From the NCBI RefSeq assembly GCF_040373385.1, contig NZ_JBDXXH010000005.1, forward strand, positions 186,001 to 250,000: a DNA stretch of 64,000 bases, written 5' to 3'. A program made the translations under genes and the position numbers. Positions 1-7,624 of this stretch are shown here, piece after piece; position 1 is the stretch's first letter; each line of letters begins with the position of its first letter. The notes below the pieces were generated by a model. That model was given only the letters and a program-made list of their open reading frames with translations. It did no database searches and was not told where the DNA came from. The DNA comes from Nitratidesulfovibrio sp. (GTDB lineage Bacteria; Desulfobacterota; Desulfovibrionia; Desulfovibrionales; Desulfovibrionaceae).

Positions 1-246
1 CTCAATGCGCTTCCAGCGCAGGTACTGCCAGAATTCGTCGTCGATGCCGTTGCAGATCACCGCGCGGACCTTTTCTTCCAGCGCGATGCGGCACAATTCT
101 TCCGACGAGGCGTGGGCCAGCAGCACGCTGGAACGGGAAAGCTCGGCGCCGTCGGCGTCCAGATGCACCAGCAGGGCTTCGCCCGCCAGGTCGAAGCGGG
201 GCGCGACCTCGTCACGGTACAGGGGTATGAGCAGGGTGGCGGGCAT
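1..246 (-). CDS. NifX/NifB-like iron-molybdenum cofactor-binding domain protein (partial)
   Basis: The reading frame starts at ATG 246 and runs off the left edge, so only the first 82 residues are visible (MPATLLIPLYRDEVAPRFDL at the start). The opening strand followed by an APRFD motif and a later ICNGIDDEFWQYL segment resembles the dinitrogenase FeMo-cofactor (NifX/NifB C-terminal/MTH1175-like) fold, which binds metal clusters in the cytoplasm. The start codon lies one base after the stop of the PAS-sigma54 regulator (TGA-T-ATG), so the two are almost certainly translationally coupled. The ligand is unknown. Assignment rests on recognised sequence pattern only, and the C-terminal half is not visible. 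Confidence 0.7.
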   Translation of the reverse strand, partial: MPATLLIPLYRDEVAPRFDLAGEALLVHLDADGAELSRSSVLLAHASSEELCRIALEEKVRAVICNGIDDEFWQYLRWKRIE

Positions 247-247
247 A

Positions 248-1858
248 TCAGCACATCCCGTACTGTTTCATCTTGCGCCACAGGGTGGAACGGCCCCAGC
301 CCAGCAGTTCGGCTGCCTCGCCCCGGCGGTTGCCGGTGCGTTGCAGGGCGTCGGCAATGAGGCGGCGCTCCAGGTCGCTGACGCTGGTGCGGGCCAGGTG
401 TTCGCCTCCGTCGCCGGAAGTACCCTGCGCGGCGGGTTGCGCCTCGCCAGTCGCGCCAGTCGCGCCAGTCGCGCCAGTCGCGTCGAAAGCCCCCGGCATG
501 CCGCGCCCTGCCCGGCGTTCGCGCTCGGCGCGGCGGGCCTCGGCCTTGGCCTGAAAGAGGTACGCGGGCAGGTGCGCGGGCATCACCGTTTCACCGTGGC
601 ACAAGGTGACGGCGTATTCGGCGATGTTGCGCAACTCGCGCACGTTGCCCGGGAAGGGGTAGTCCAGCAGGGTGCGCAGGGCCTTGCCCGAGCAGCCGCG
701 CACGGTTTTTTTCATCCGCGCGGCAAAGTGCCCCATGAAATGGTTGAGCAGAAATTCGATGTCCTCGCCCCGTTCGCGCAGCGGGGGCAGATGCAGGCGC
801 ACGGCGGACAGGCGGCGGAACAGGTCTTCGCGCAGGCGGCCTTCGGTCACCAGTTGTTCCGGGTCGCGGTTGGTGGCCACCACCAAGCGCACGTCGCACG
901 CCACCGGGTCGGTGGCGCCCACGGGGTAGATGACCCCCTCGTCCAGGAAGGCCAGCAGGCGGCCCTGGATGGACAGGGGCAAATCGCCGACCTCGGTGAG
1001 GTACAGCGTGCCACCCTGGGCCAGGCGGAACCGTCCCGGCTTGTTTTCGTCCGCGCCGGGGAAGGCGCCCTTGCGGTGGCCGAACAGTTCCGATTCGGCC
1101 AGAAATTCGGGCAGGGACGACAGGCTGGCCTTCACGAACGGCTCGCGGGCGCGGGACGATGCCTTGTGCACGGCCTCGGCCAGGGTGTCCTTGCCGGTGC
1201 CCGTCTCGCCGGTGACCAGCAGGGGGCCGTCGTTCTGGGCCACGGCGGGCAGGGCCTGGAACACCCGTTCCATGGCCACGCTGCGGCCCACCAGCGGGCC
1301 GAAGGCCTCGCCCTTGGCGGTCTTTTCCTCCAGTTCGCGCACCAGCGTCAGGTCTTCCACGGCGTGCAGCCAGCCCACCACGCGGCCATCGGCGTCGCGC
1401 AGGGGGGACATGCTCATGCGCACCGGAATGCGGCGGCGGTGGCGGTTCAGGATGTCGCCTTCCTGCGCGGGGGGCAGGTTGCCGTCGTCGGCCATGTCGT
1501 AGTGTGCGCCCGAGGCCGTGGCCACGGTGACCCCGGATGCGGTGGTCAGCGGGCGGCGCAGCGGGCAGCGGTGCAGGCAGATGCTGGCGCGCAGGGCGTG
1601 GCGGCAGGGTATGCCGCGCACTTCCGCCGTGGTGAACCCGGTCAGGGTTTCCAGCGCGCGGTTCATCAGGCGGATGGTACAGTCGGTATCCAGCAGGGCC
1701 ACGCCCACGGGCAGGGCGTCCAGCATGGCGGCCAGGTCCACCGGCAGGGGCGAGATGCCCGACACGTGCGGCAGCGGCGGCGCGCCGTGCCGTGCGGGTG
1801 ACCCGGCGCGGGGCCGGATGCCATGCGGGGCTGCTGGGGCTGTCTGCTGCGTGGGCAC
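248..1858 (-). CDS. PAS-domain sigma54-type transcriptional regulator with altered ATPase motifs
   Basis: Order: short Pro/Ala-rich lead, PAS domain (DLAAMLDALPVGVALLDTD onward), AAA+ domain and a Fis-type HTH at the C-terminus (NRRGEAAELLGWGRSTLWRK). Walker A is intact (GETGTGKD) and arginine-finger residues are present (REDLFRRL). However, the sigma54-contact loop reads GAFPGA instead of GAFTGA, and Walker B reads LYLTEVG instead of LxLDE. It may therefore not remodel sigma54 in the normal way. I chose GTG 1858 because GGAG lies 10 bases upstream. The frame stays open to a TTG at 2011, but that extension is Arg/Pro-rich and looks untranslated. An Ala-Thr-Gly repeat precedes the HTH. It probably regulates the neighbouring NifX-like gene and/or the upstream permease genes. 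Confidence 0.85.
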   Translation of the reverse strand: MPTQQTAPAAPHGIRPRAGSPARHGAPPLPHVSGISPLPVDLAAMLDALPVGVALLDTDCTIRLMNRALETLTGFTTAEVRGIPCRHALRASICLHRCPLRRPLTTASGVTVATASGAHYDMADDGNLPPAQEGDILNRHRRRIPVRMSMSPLRDADGRVVGWLHAVEDLTLVRELEEKTAKGEAFGPLVGRSVAMERVFQALPAVAQNDGPLLVTGETGTGKDTLAEAVHKASSRAREPFVKASLSSLPEFLAESELFGHRKGAFPGADENKPGRFRLAQGGTLYLTEVGDLPLSIQGRLLAFLDEGVIYPVGATDPVACDVRLVVATNRDPEQLVTEGRLREDLFRRLSAVRLHLPPLRERGEDIEFLLNHFMGHFAARMKKTVRGCSGKALRTLLDYPFPGNVRELRNIAEYAVTLCHGETVMPAHLPAYLFQAKAEARRAERERRAGRGMPGAFDATGATGATGATGEAQPAAQGTSGDGGEHLARTSVSDLERRLIADALQRTGNRRGEAAELLGWGRSTLWRKMKQYGMC

Positions 1859-1942
1859 GAAACACCTGCTCCGTCGTTGCGCGTTGTTCCGGGCGCGGGG
1901 GGAGGGACACGGGGCGTCCGGTAACCGCAGTCCGGGGGAGGC

Positions 1943-1996
1943 GGTCCGGGGCACCGCGTCGCGCCCCGGACCGTTGCCCATGGCAGTTCCATGGGC
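1943..1996 (-). terminator. Two tandem perfect hairpins between DUF1634 gene and regulator
   Basis: Positions 1943-1952 pair perfectly with 1963-1972 (10 bp, loop 10). Positions 1976-1983 pair with 1989-1996 (8 bp, loop 5). They lie between two same-strand genes. Neither has a clear T-tract, so they may attenuate, stabilise or end the upstream transcript. Confidence 0.45.
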
Positions 1997-2044
1997 GGCA
2001 CATTTTTGCAAGCGGTTGTGCCAGCCGTGTTTCAGATCGGAATG

Positions 2045-2464
2045 CTAGTGACCGCCAGCGCCGAAAATGCCCGACGCCGCCACGGTAAGCACGATGACCT
2101 CAAGTATGGCGATGCCTGCCATCAGCGGTTCCTTCTTCTTGAGGAAGGCGGGGATCAGCGTCAGGTAGCAGACGATGGTCATGCCCGCGAGCAGCACGAT
2201 GCCGATGAAGTTCAGGAAGTCCCCCTGGCCAAGCAGCACAACCCAGCCCCAGCCGGTGGGCACGTTGCCCTGCGCGAGGTACACGCCCACGCGCTGGCTC
2301 CACAACTGGGTGATGGTGTCCAGCGGGATGTGGGGCGGCAGGATGCCCAGCACGTAGATGAGGTAGGTGACGATCATGATGGCCAGCGAACCCCAGCAGC
2401 CGTAATAGAGCAGGTTGGCGTAGACCACCTGTTCCGGAGACGCCTTGACGGACTGATTGGACAT
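2045..2464 (-). CDS. DUF1634 family membrane protein
   Basis: A 139-residue protein with three hydrophobic stretches: around residues 17-42 (GSLAIMIVTYLIYVLGIL), about 85-110 and about 113-136. This matches the small DUF1634 inner-membrane family, whose members are commonly encoded next to TauE/SafE permeases. It lies 27 bases downstream of the TauE-like gene on the same strand, so the two probably form one transport unit. The function is inferred from the neighbour; no catalytic motif is visible. Confidence 0.75.
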   Translation of the reverse strand: MSNQSVKASPEQVVYANLLYYGCWGSLAIMIVTYLIYVLGILPPHIPLDTITQLWSQRVGVYLAQGNVPTGWGWVVLLGQGDFLNFIGIVLLAGMTIVCYLTLIPAFLKKKEPLMAGIAILEVIVLTVAASGIFGAGGH

Positions 2465-2491
2465 GTCTGTTTCCTCCGTATGTGCCCCGGG

Positions 2492-3469
2492 CTAGATGCC
2501 GAGGCCCTTGAGCAGCGCCTTGCCGCCAGAGAACAGCAGCACGCCGATGACCATGTAGCGGATGAACTTGGGCTTGGCCACGGCCAGCAGGCGCACGCCC
2601 ACGAACGAGCCCAGCATCAGGCCGATGATGGAGGGGATGGCCATCAGCGGGATGACGCAGCCCTGGTTCAGGTACACCCACGCGGCCGAGGTGTCGGTGA
2701 TGGACAGCAGGAACTTGGAGGTGCCCACGGCCACCTTCAGCGGCACGCCCATGAGCAGGTTGAGCACCGGCACGTTGGCCCACCCGGCGCCCAGGCCGAA
2801 CATGCCCGCCATGAGGCCGATGATGATGAACAGCAAGAGGCCCGGCAGGGTGCGGTGGGTCTTCCAGTCGATGACCTCGCCGGTGGAGGGTTCGATGAAC
2901 ACGCCGTCCATGCCCAGGGCAACGCTGATGGCGTCCTGCTTCTTCACCTCTGGCCGCACGGTGTTCTTGGACACCAGCAGCAGCACGGCGATGAACAGGA
3001 TGGTGCCGCCAAGGCAGATCTGCACCACGTTGGTGGGCAGGGCCAGGCCGACCATGGCGCCCACGATGGAGCAGGCCGAGGCGATGAGCGCCACCGGCAG
3101 GGCCAGGCGCAGGCTGGCCAGGTTGCGCTTCAAGAGGCCGGGGCCGGCCGCCAGCGCGCCCGCCAGGGCCACCAGCAGGCCCGCGCCGCGCACGAAATCG
3201 AGGTGGAACGGAAAGAACCCGCTGACCAGCGGCACGAACAGCACGCCGCCGCCCACGCCCGCGAGCACGGCGATGATGCCGAGGATGAAACAGAAGAACA
3301 GCAGCGCCGTGGGCCAGAACCACCACGGGTGGCCGTCTGCCGGCATGGCTGCGGCGGCAGCGGAGGCGACGTCGCCCCCCGACGCCAGCACGGGAAGGGC
3401 CCAGCACAGCACGAGCAGGACCGCGAGGACCGCCGGGCCCCAGAACCTGACTTTGGTAGCGGTGTTCAT
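2492..3469 (-). CDS. TauE/SafE family permease (sulfite/organosulfonate exporter-like)
   Basis: A 325-residue polytopic membrane protein. An N-terminal hydrophobic segment is followed by two homologous halves, each opening with a Gly-rich helix (AVLAGVGGGVLFVPL and AGMFGLGAGWANVPVL), which is the diagnostic TauE/SafE pattern (COG0730). A cytoplasmic insertion around residues 165-205 separates the halves. In sulfate reducers such permeases are thought to move sulfite, sulfonates or related anions; the substrate here is unknown. A sigma54-type promoter lies about 190 bases upstream, and a divergent sigma54 activator lies just beyond it, which suggests regulated expression. Confidence 0.85.
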   Translation of the reverse strand: MNTATKVRFWGPAVLAVLLVLCWALPVLASGGDVASAAAAAMPADGHPWWFWPTALLFFCFILGIIAVLAGVGGGVLFVPLVSGFFPFHLDFVRGAGLLVALAGALAAGPGLLKRNLASLRLALPVALIASACSIVGAMVGLALPTNVVQICLGGTILFIAVLLLVSKNTVRPEVKKQDAISVALGMDGVFIEPSTGEVIDWKTHRTLPGLLLFIIIGLMAGMFGLGAGWANVPVLNLLMGVPLKVAVGTSKFLLSITDTSAAWVYLNQGCVIPLMAIPSIIGLMLGSFVGVRLLAVAKPKFIRYMVIGVLLFSGGKALLKGLGI

Positions 3470-3655
3470 GTCGGTAATGTCCCCTTTTGAAACATTGAAA
3501 CATTAATGAAACAACAACTCGCCATCGCGGTCCGCAATCCGGGGGGATGTTTGGCTATCCTGCCCGGCACTGCGGCGCGCGTTGCGTCCAGTTTGCCAGC
3601 AACGCACCGGAAATAGGGGCGATGGTCTGGCGGTGCCTGAGTTTGTGATAGCTGT

Positions 3656-3671
3656 AACAAGTTTCGTGCCA
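3656..3671 (-). promoter_or_regulatory. Sigma54 (-24/-12) promoter for the TauE-DUF1634 genes
   Basis: On the minus strand the sequence reads TGGCAC, five bases, then TTGTT, close to the TGGCAC-N5-TTGCW consensus. It points at the TauE-like gene and implies a leader of about 175 bases. It sits 46 bases from the start of a divergent sigma54 activator, the usual arrangement for activator and target. Confidence 0.7.
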
Positions 3672-3717
3672 TCAATGAGCGCTTGCCAAACATAGGGAAA
3701 AGGCCTAGTCCACGCAC

Positions 3718-4848
3718 ATGGACGGCAGAAATTTTCCGCATACCGGCAACAAATTGCCGGGTGATGGCCAGGATGGTCCTCATTTCGAAACGTTGCAGAA
3801 CGGAACAGGGTTTCTCCTGTTGTCCGGGGATATGCTGCGTCTGAAACAGTTGGCGGTGCAGGTGGCCTCGTCGGACGCGCCCATCCTGATCCACGGCGAA
3901 ACGGGCACCGGCAAGGAGCTGTTCGCGCGGCTCATCCACGACATGAGCGTGCGGGCGCGCAAGCCGTTCGTGGCCGTGAACTGCGGTGTGCACGAGGGCG
4001 AACTGTTCGCGGACAAGTTCTTCGGGCACGAGCAGGGGGCCTTTACCGGCGCGCACCGCACCAGCCAGGGGTGTTTCGAGCTTGCCGGAGACGGCACGCT
4101 GTTCCTGGACGAGGTGGGCGAGATTCCGCCCGCCAACCAGGCGGACTTTCTGCGGGTGCTGGAGGAGCGCAAGTACCGGCGCATCGGCGGGCAGCGGGAC
4201 ATTCCGTTCCAGGCGCGCATCATTGCCGCATCCAACCGTGAACTGCCGGACATGGTGCGCGAGGGGCGGTTTCGGGCGGACCTGTTCTTCCGCCTGAACG
4301 TGATCCCCGTGTCGCTGCCGCCGCTGCGGGCGCGTCGCGAGGAAATAGTGCCGCTGGCCAGGCATTTTCTTGCCCACTACGCAGAGAAGTATCATCGGCA
4401 CGGCATGCGCTTTCGTCCGGAGACCGAGGCGGGGCTGAGCGGCTACCCGTGGCCGGGCAACGTGCGCGAACTGAAGAATCTGGTGGAACGGCTGGCCCTG
4501 CTGGCCCCGGATGGAGACATCGGGCCGGAACATCTGCCGCTGGAACTGCGGTCGGCCGTGGCCCTGGGGGCAGCGGGCCTGCCGGACGGCGCGGGCGGCG
4601 GCACCAGCCGCTACGCGGGGGGCGGCGCAACCGGCGGGAACGGAACGGGCGAGGGTGGCAATGCCATGCTCTACCCCGGCGGGGGTGATGACCTGAGCCT
4701 TGACGTGGCCCGGCGCGAGGCGGAAGTGCGCGTCATCCTGAAGGCCATGCGCGCCAGCGGTGGCAACAAGGGCGAGGCCGCGCGCCTCTTGGGCGTCAGC
4801 CCGCGCACCCTGCGCTACAAGTTCAGCGAGTACGGACTGCGATTCTAG
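3718..4848 (+). CDS. Sigma54-dependent activator lacking a sensor domain (PspF-like architecture)
   Basis: A 376-residue protein that begins almost directly with the AAA+ domain. Walker A GETGTGKE is near residue 60, GAFTGA is intact near residue 105, Walker B is LFLDEVG, and arginine fingers lie in FRADLFFRLN. After a Gly/Ala-rich linker (residues about 280-320) comes a Fis-type HTH (GNKGEAARLLGVSPRTLRYK). Only about 35 residues precede the ATPase, so there is no receiver, PAS or GAF domain. Activity must be controlled by a partner, an anti-activator or expression level. It is divergent from the sigma54 promoter of the TauE-like gene, which is the likely target. Confidence 0.9.
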   Translation: MDGRNFPHTGNKLPGDGQDGPHFETLQNGTGFLLLSGDMLRLKQLAVQVASSDAPILIHGETGTGKELFARLIHDMSVRARKPFVAVNCGVHEGELFADKFFGHEQGAFTGAHRTSQGCFELAGDGTLFLDEVGEIPPANQADFLRVLEERKYRRIGGQRDIPFQARIIAASNRELPDMVREGRFRADLFFRLNVIPVSLPPLRARREEIVPLARHFLAHYAEKYHRHGMRFRPETEAGLSGYPWPGNVRELKNLVERLALLAPDGDIGPEHLPLELRSAVALGAAGLPDGAGGGTSRYAGGGATGGNGTGEGGNAMLYPGGGDDLSLDVARREAEVRVILKAMRASGGNKGEAARLLGVSPRTLRYKFSEYGLRF

Positions 4849-4986
4849 CGGGGAACGGGGCGGAGCGGATAGGCGCGTTGATTAGGAAGTGTAATTATTT
4901 CATCTTGATACTGTTGTATTTTTGTTCGAATTCTTTGTGGGGAGCAAGAGTTTAGGGCGTAATTTTTAGCTTGATACGTGGTGGAA

Positions 4987-5574
4987 ATTATGCGCCAAAA
5001 TTTTGAAGCGGTTCGCGGTTATCGTGATGCGTTAATGAGTGCTATTAAGAGGGAATGTTCTGTAGGGTGGATTTTTAGATTGTGGAGCCGATTTATAAAA
5101 TCAAGAGATAGCCATCGTTGTGTTTGTTGCGAATCAACGCATAGAATTCAAGCACATCATATTGTAAGAAAAGTCCTATATCCTTGGGGTGCATTTGAAA
5201 CTGGAAATGGAATAACTTTGTGTTCAAATTGTCACAAGAGTATCCATGCTCAGTTTAATCGCCGCCCAGATGTGTCGTTGCCACTTGGGGCTGAGAATGG
5301 TGATGATCAAGATGAATGGGCATTTCTTTTTGGTCTGTTGAGAGATGATGCTGTACTCAGAGGTATTGATGAAGACGAGTTTTACTTTATTGGTGACAAT
5401 ATGCTTAGATTTTTTGTGAGTGTACAAGGGTATAAAGAATTGTATGAAATGGTGCAGGATAAAAAAATTAGCAGAATTTGTTGCGCCCATGAAATGTGGA
5501 GAGTGATGCCTGAATGCTTTTATAAAAATTTAGCAGATAACATTTTTAGTTTAAACAAGCTAAATTATAAGTAG
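4987..5574 (+). CDS. HNH endonuclease-domain protein in an AT-rich island
   Basis: A 195-residue protein with a compact HNH/McrA-like nuclease core: CxxC at residues 44-47, HH at 56-57, Asn at 73, CxxC at 78-81 and His at 82/86. These supply the zinc ligands and metal-binding histidines of the fold. The C-terminal 100 residues are unrecognised and lack obvious motifs. The start is the ATG at 4987; a GTG at 4978 in the same frame is possible. Base composition is conspicuously AT-rich compared with all neighbours, and the gene lies directly beyond the 3' end of a tRNA-Leu, both signs of horizontal acquisition. Whether it acts in defence, mobility or otherwise cannot be told. Confidence 0.75.
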   Translation: MMRQNFEAVRGYRDALMSAIKRECSVGWIFRLWSRFIKSRDSHRCVCCESTHRIQAHHIVRKVLYPWGAFETGNGITLCSNCHKSIHAQFNRRPDVSLPLGAENGDDQDEWAFLFGLLRDDAVLRGIDEDEFYFIGDNMLRFFVSVQGYKELYEMVQDKKISRICCAHEMWRVMPECFYKNLADNIFSLNKLNYK

Positions 5575-5677
5575 TGTGCGTTACATCATGGGCGATTTAA
5601 ATGTGTGCCAGTTTTTATGTCAAGAGCATGGCAGCGATTTATTCGTTGTCGAGTGAATAGATTGGATGAATAAAGAG

Positions 5678-5708
5678 AAAGGGTTCCAGTTGTTCACTGG
5701 AACCCTTT
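5678..5708 (-). terminator. Rho-independent terminator of tRNA-Leu
   Basis: A perfect 13-bp stem (5678-5690 with 5696-5708) and a 5-base loop, followed on the minus strand by a T-rich stretch (CTCTTTATTC). It lies just after the tRNA-Leu 3' end. Confidence 0.8.
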
Positions 5709-5715
5709 ATTCTCG

Positions 5716-5802
5716 TGGTGCCGAAGGGGAGAGTCGAACTCCCACTCCCTTGCGGGAACTAGACCCTGAACCTAGCGTGTCTACCAATTCCACCACTTCG
5801 GC
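5716..5802 (-). tRNA. tRNA-Leu (anticodon CAG)
   Basis: The minus strand reads GCCGAAGTGGTGGAATTGG at the 5' end and closes with CTTCGGC, discriminator A and encoded CCA (5716-5718). The acceptor stem pairs over seven bases, the T-arm reads GGGAGTTCGACTCTCCC, and a long variable arm is present as expected for a class II tRNA. The anticodon loop TTCAGGG gives CAG, decoding CUG. Confidence 0.95.
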
Positions 5803-5812
5803 GCGGAGGAGT

Positions 5813-5842
5813 CGTATAGCCATAGGAGGGGGGGCTTGGCAA
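5813..5842 (-). promoter_or_regulatory. Sigma70-type promoter for tRNA-Leu
   Basis: TTGCCA (minus strand of 5837-5842) and TATACG (minus strand of 5813-5818) are separated by 18 bases. This places the start site a few bases before the mature tRNA 5' end. Confidence 0.65.
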
Positions 5843-6353
5843 GCGGTTTTTTGGCCCGGCGCGAAAAAAAGTCGATAGATATGGATGTCAGGTAGCTGGT
5901 CCGGCATCTGATCCGGCAGTTGGTCGGCAGTTTGCCAGGCGGCGGGCATGAGCCGGGACTGGCAACGGCTGGCAACGGACTGGTACGGGCAAGCCCAGCC
6001 GTTGTGGTGCCCTCCGTCCTTGCTGCCTTCCCTGTCCGCCCGCTTATTGCCGCCGTTCCATCCTTGCCCCCTTGCCCCCTCGCGCCCTCACCCCCCCCCG
6101 CGATGGACACCGCCTGCCCATCCTGGCCGTTCCGTTCCGCTCTGCCTTCCGTCCGACGGCATCACCGTCCCTTTCGCCAGGCCGCCCCATCCCCCGCCCT
6201 TGAACCCGCGCGCCGTTTGGGGTAGCACGAGACGGCGCGGTGCCGGAATGTCGGCCCCGCGCCGCCAGCCGTTCACGCGGCCCCGCGCTGCATGCCCCTC
6301 GCCGCCCGATCCGCCGACATGCGCCGCGCACCATTCCGCCGTCACGAGTATTC
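5843..6353. other. Intergenic region, no gene seen
   Basis: About 510 bases between the tRNA-Leu promoter and ribF. The first part repeats short GTTGGTC/GATCCGGCA-like words; the rest is pyrimidine-rich with C-runs. Open frames here are arginine/proline-rich antisense-type translations. No FMN riboswitch or convincing promoter was recognised. Confidence 0.5.
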
Positions 6354-7298
6354 ATGGAAATCGCACGCGAATTACAGGAAATCAGCCTCGACCTCTCGCG
6401 GGGCAGCTGCGTCACCGTCGGCAACTTCGACGGCGTGCACAACGGCCACCGCAAGCTTATCGGGCGGGTCATGGCCAAGGCCGCCGCGCTGGGCGTGCCT
6501 TCGGTGGTGGTCACCTTCTGCCCGCACCCCCTGCGGGTGCTGGTGGGCCCGCACACCCCCCCGCTGATCACCGACTACGACAAGAAGCTGGACCTGTTCG
6601 AGGCGCTGGGGGTGGACCTTACCCTCATGCTGCGCTTCACCCGCGAGATGGCCGCGCAGGAGCCGGAAGAGTTCGTGCGCCGCGTGCTGGTGGATGCCCT
6701 GCACACGCGCGAACTGGTCATCGGCTACGATTTTTCGCTGGGCAAGGGGCGCAAGGGCAACTTCGACCTGCTCCAGCGGCTGGGCAAACAGTACGGCTTC
6801 GCCACCGAGCGGCTGGACCCGGTGATCATCAACGACGCCGTGGTCAGTTCCACCCGCATCCGCGACCTGATCCGCGCGGGCGAGGTGTGGGACGTGCGCC
6901 CGCTCATGGACCGCTTTTATGCCATTCGTGGCAAGGTGGTGCACGGCATGGACCGGGGCGGCAAGCTGCTGGGCTTTCCCACCGCCAACATGGAGCCGCG
7001 CGACGAACTGATGCCGAGGCCCGGCGTGTACGCCACCTGGGTGCAGCTCGACGGGCAGGTGTATCAGGGCGTGACCAACGTGGGCTTCAACCCCACCTTC
7101 GACAACGCCCGGCTCAGCGTGGAAACGCACATTCTCGACTTCGACCGCGACATCTACGGCTGGGATATCCGCGTTTCGTTCGTGCACCGCCTGCGTGACG
7201 AGCGCAAGTTTTCCGGTCTGGACGAACTGGTGACCCAGATTCGCCGCGACGTGGACCTGGCGCGGCAGATATTGTCCGCGCCCGACGCGCGCCTGTAG
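6354..7298 (+). CDS. ribF: Bifunctional riboflavin kinase / FAD synthetase
   Basis: A 314-residue protein converting riboflavin to FMN and FMN to FAD. The N-terminal FAD synthetase (nucleotidyltransferase) domain has TVGNFDGVHNGH near residues 20-31, STRIRDLI near residues 165-172 and the GYDFSLGKGRKG motif. The C-terminal riboflavin kinase domain carries GKLLGFPTANM and the PGVYATW strand. Start ATG 6354 was chosen because similarity begins there; upstream sequence in the same frame is arginine-rich and unlike coding sequence. Length fits the family. The gene appears monocistronic, with the ClC gene about 330 bases downstream. Confidence 0.95.
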   Translation: MEIARELQEISLDLSRGSCVTVGNFDGVHNGHRKLIGRVMAKAAALGVPSVVVTFCPHPLRVLVGPHTPPLITDYDKKLDLFEALGVDLTLMLRFTREMAAQEPEEFVRRVLVDALHTRELVIGYDFSLGKGRKGNFDLLQRLGKQYGFATERLDPVIINDAVVSSTRIRDLIRAGEVWDVRPLMDRFYAIRGKVVHGMDRGGKLLGFPTANMEPRDELMPRPGVYATWVQLDGQVYQGVTNVGFNPTFDNARLSVETHILDFDRDIYGWDIRVSFVHRLRDERKFSGLDELVTQIRRDVDLARQILSAPDARL

Positions 7299-7486
7299 CT
7301 TTCCGGCGGGATGCGTCCCGCCGCTGGGCCGGATTCGTCGGCCTGTCGGATTTTTCGTACCGCCGCGCGCCCGGTCATGCACCGCGCCGCGCGGCCCGAA
7401 CGCCGCCGTAACGCACAGCGCCCCTGTGCGTTGACGGCGTGCCCGCGTTACCGCCAGCCCCGAAACAGCGGCACCGGAAGCGTCAT

Positions 7487-7606
7487 GTCAGGAGTGCCTC
7501 CCGTCAGGAGTACATCCCGTCAGGAGTACATCCGGTCAGGAGTACATCCGGTCAGGAGTGCATCCGGTCTGGGGCGCACCCCGCAGGACGCATCCGGTCA
7601 GGACGC
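7487..7606. repeat. Tandem 16-bp repeat upstream of the ClC gene
   Basis: About seven and a half copies of a 16-base unit, best copy GTCAGGAGTACATCCG at 7519-7534 and 7535-7550. Outer copies are more diverged, and one is 14 bases long. Each unit contains the imperfect palindrome GGAGTACATCC. The array ends 18 bases before the ClC start codon. No spacers are present, so it is not a CRISPR array. Confidence 0.85.
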
Positions 7607-7624
7607 GCTCACCAAGGAAACGCC

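Noticed and set aside
5..1801. Long plus-strand open frame (598 codons) opposite the PAS-sigma54 regulator
   Set aside because: Gly/Ala/His/Gln-rich antisense translation typical of GC-rich DNA; the minus strand encodes recognisable PAS, AAA+ and HTH domains.
1991..3490. 499-codon plus-strand frame opposite TauE and DUF1634 genes
   Set aside because: His/Gln/Asp-rich antisense translation; the minus strand encodes clear membrane proteins.
4850..4980. Attachment-site duplication of the tRNA-Leu 3' end on the far side of the HNH gene
   Set aside because: No copy of the tRNA 3' sequence was found there.
7487..7606. CRISPR-like regular repeats
   Set aside because: Units are contiguous with no spacers, and no cas genes are nearby; this is a plain tandem repeat. 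The same applies to the arrays at 53172 and 59531.
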